Notes under the pieces: model-generated | Told to the model about the DNA's origin: nothing | The model's input: the letters and a program-made list of their open reading frames with translations, nothing else | Databases searched by the model: none | Origin: Faecalibacterium sp. I3-3-89 | GTDB lineage: Bacteria > Bacillota > Clostridia > Oscillospirales > Ruminococcaceae | Direction: 5' to 3' | Assembly (NCBI RefSeq): GCF_023347275.1 | Contig: NZ_CP094468.1 | Span: 2,752,188-2,816,187, forward strand | DNA: 64,000 nt | Position numbers and translations under genes: made by a program | Part shown: positions 63,734 to 64,000 of the stretch, in pieces | Layout of the letters: the number at the start of each line of letters is the position of its first letter | How positions within the stretch are numbered: the first letter of the stretch is position 1

Positions 63734-64000
63734 GCATTTTTTTCGCTTTCCTGCAAACTTTTTTGAAAAATCTTTGTGGAGAAACTTTCAACTTTTTCAC
63801 CCGTTCCCCGTGGAAAACTTTTCAGCCACAATATCTTGTGTCTTTTTTGCGCCTTGGACACAAGTCTATTTCCAAGACGCAGGTATGTCTTTTTTATGTA
63901 TTATAAATTACCTTATATAATATAGACGCAGGGAGATTTTTGTGGTATACTAACCTAGTATCAGCAGCATTGTTGAAAACTTCAATGGAGTGGATGTACT
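63734..64000. other. Presumed origin side of the dnaA-rpmH intergenic region
   Basis: No gene. AT-rich stretches (TTTTTTTCGC..., TTATAAATTACCTTATATAATATAG at about 63897-63925, quoted as key AT tract) and one DnaA-box-like site, TGTGGAGAA (63775-63783), one mismatch from TGTGGATAA. CGTGGAAAA (63809-63817) has two mismatches. No perfect box is seen. dnaA would begin just right of the window, by gene order in Firmicutes. Confidence 0.45.

Noticed and set aside
63734..64000. Perfect DnaA boxes marking oriC inside the window
   Set aside because: Only one box with one mismatch and one with two were seen, so oriC is placed by gene order and not by boxes.

Overview
The window comes from a Faecalibacterium prausnitzii-like chromosome (Firmicutes, Oscillospirales/Ruminococcaceae). 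I infer this from the 16S rRNA signature on the minus strand, the GC-rich codon use and the Firmicutes gene order at the right end. That order runs rpmH, rnpA, yidD, yidC, jag, then mnmE, mnmG, rsmG, noc, parA, parB. The right edge lies at or next to the replication origin, with dnaA expected just outside the window.

Layout. (1) 1-10150: an integrative mobilizable element abutting the 3' end of a tRNA-Lys gene. From left to right it holds a radical SAM/SPASM peptide-maturase-like protein and an ABC exporter, a first MobV-type oriT candidate, an XRE repressor, a CHC2 primase fragment and a D5/P4-like helicase. These are followed by a GTAC iteron cluster, a second oriT candidate, a MobV relaxase, an excisionase-like protein and a tyrosine integrase. 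(2) 10153-15541: an rRNA operon on the minus strand (16S-23S-5S-tRNA-Lys) with two tandem consensus promoters. (3) 15.7-24 kb: coaX, tRNA-Arg, two MATE exporters, a manganese-type pyrophosphatase with acylphosphatase, a candidate small RNA, and a lipoprotein whose promoter spacer holds a nine-G tract. (4) 24.1-29.7 kb: a Wadjet-like (JetA-JetB-JetC) SMC operon that lacks JetD and instead ends in a 77-residue protein. (5) 29.7-42 kb: housekeeping and transport genes (a third MATE, histidine phosphatase, ketopantoate reductase with divergent LysR, CstA, PAP2, GluQ, M18 peptidase, lipoprotein, DUF362 ferredoxin-like protein, UppP). (6) 42.9-47.2 kb: two RCK proteins, a YdbS/YdbT-like membrane pair, a phosphoglycolate-phosphatase-like protein, tRNA-Glu and tRNA-Met. 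(7) 47.3-64 kb: serS and the origin-proximal cluster, read leftward away from the presumed origin.

The most unusual structure is a family of four intergenic repeats of about 600-700 bp (42.2, 50.8, 53.2 and 55.9 kb) made of consecutive strong hairpins. Their central module is bounded by 21-bp near-perfect inverted arms. Relative to the flanks it is in one orientation in two copies and flipped in the other two, which suggests an invertible or recombining core. Copy 3 also carries an inserted ~115-bp module that recurs at 46.6 kb with compensatory base changes in its stem. Other points of interest are three parS-like sites plus a Noc-type palindrome around parA/noc/rsmG, and back-to-back consensus promoters between panE and lysR.

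All coordinates were read by eye. RNA ends and repeat edges are accurate to a few bases at best.
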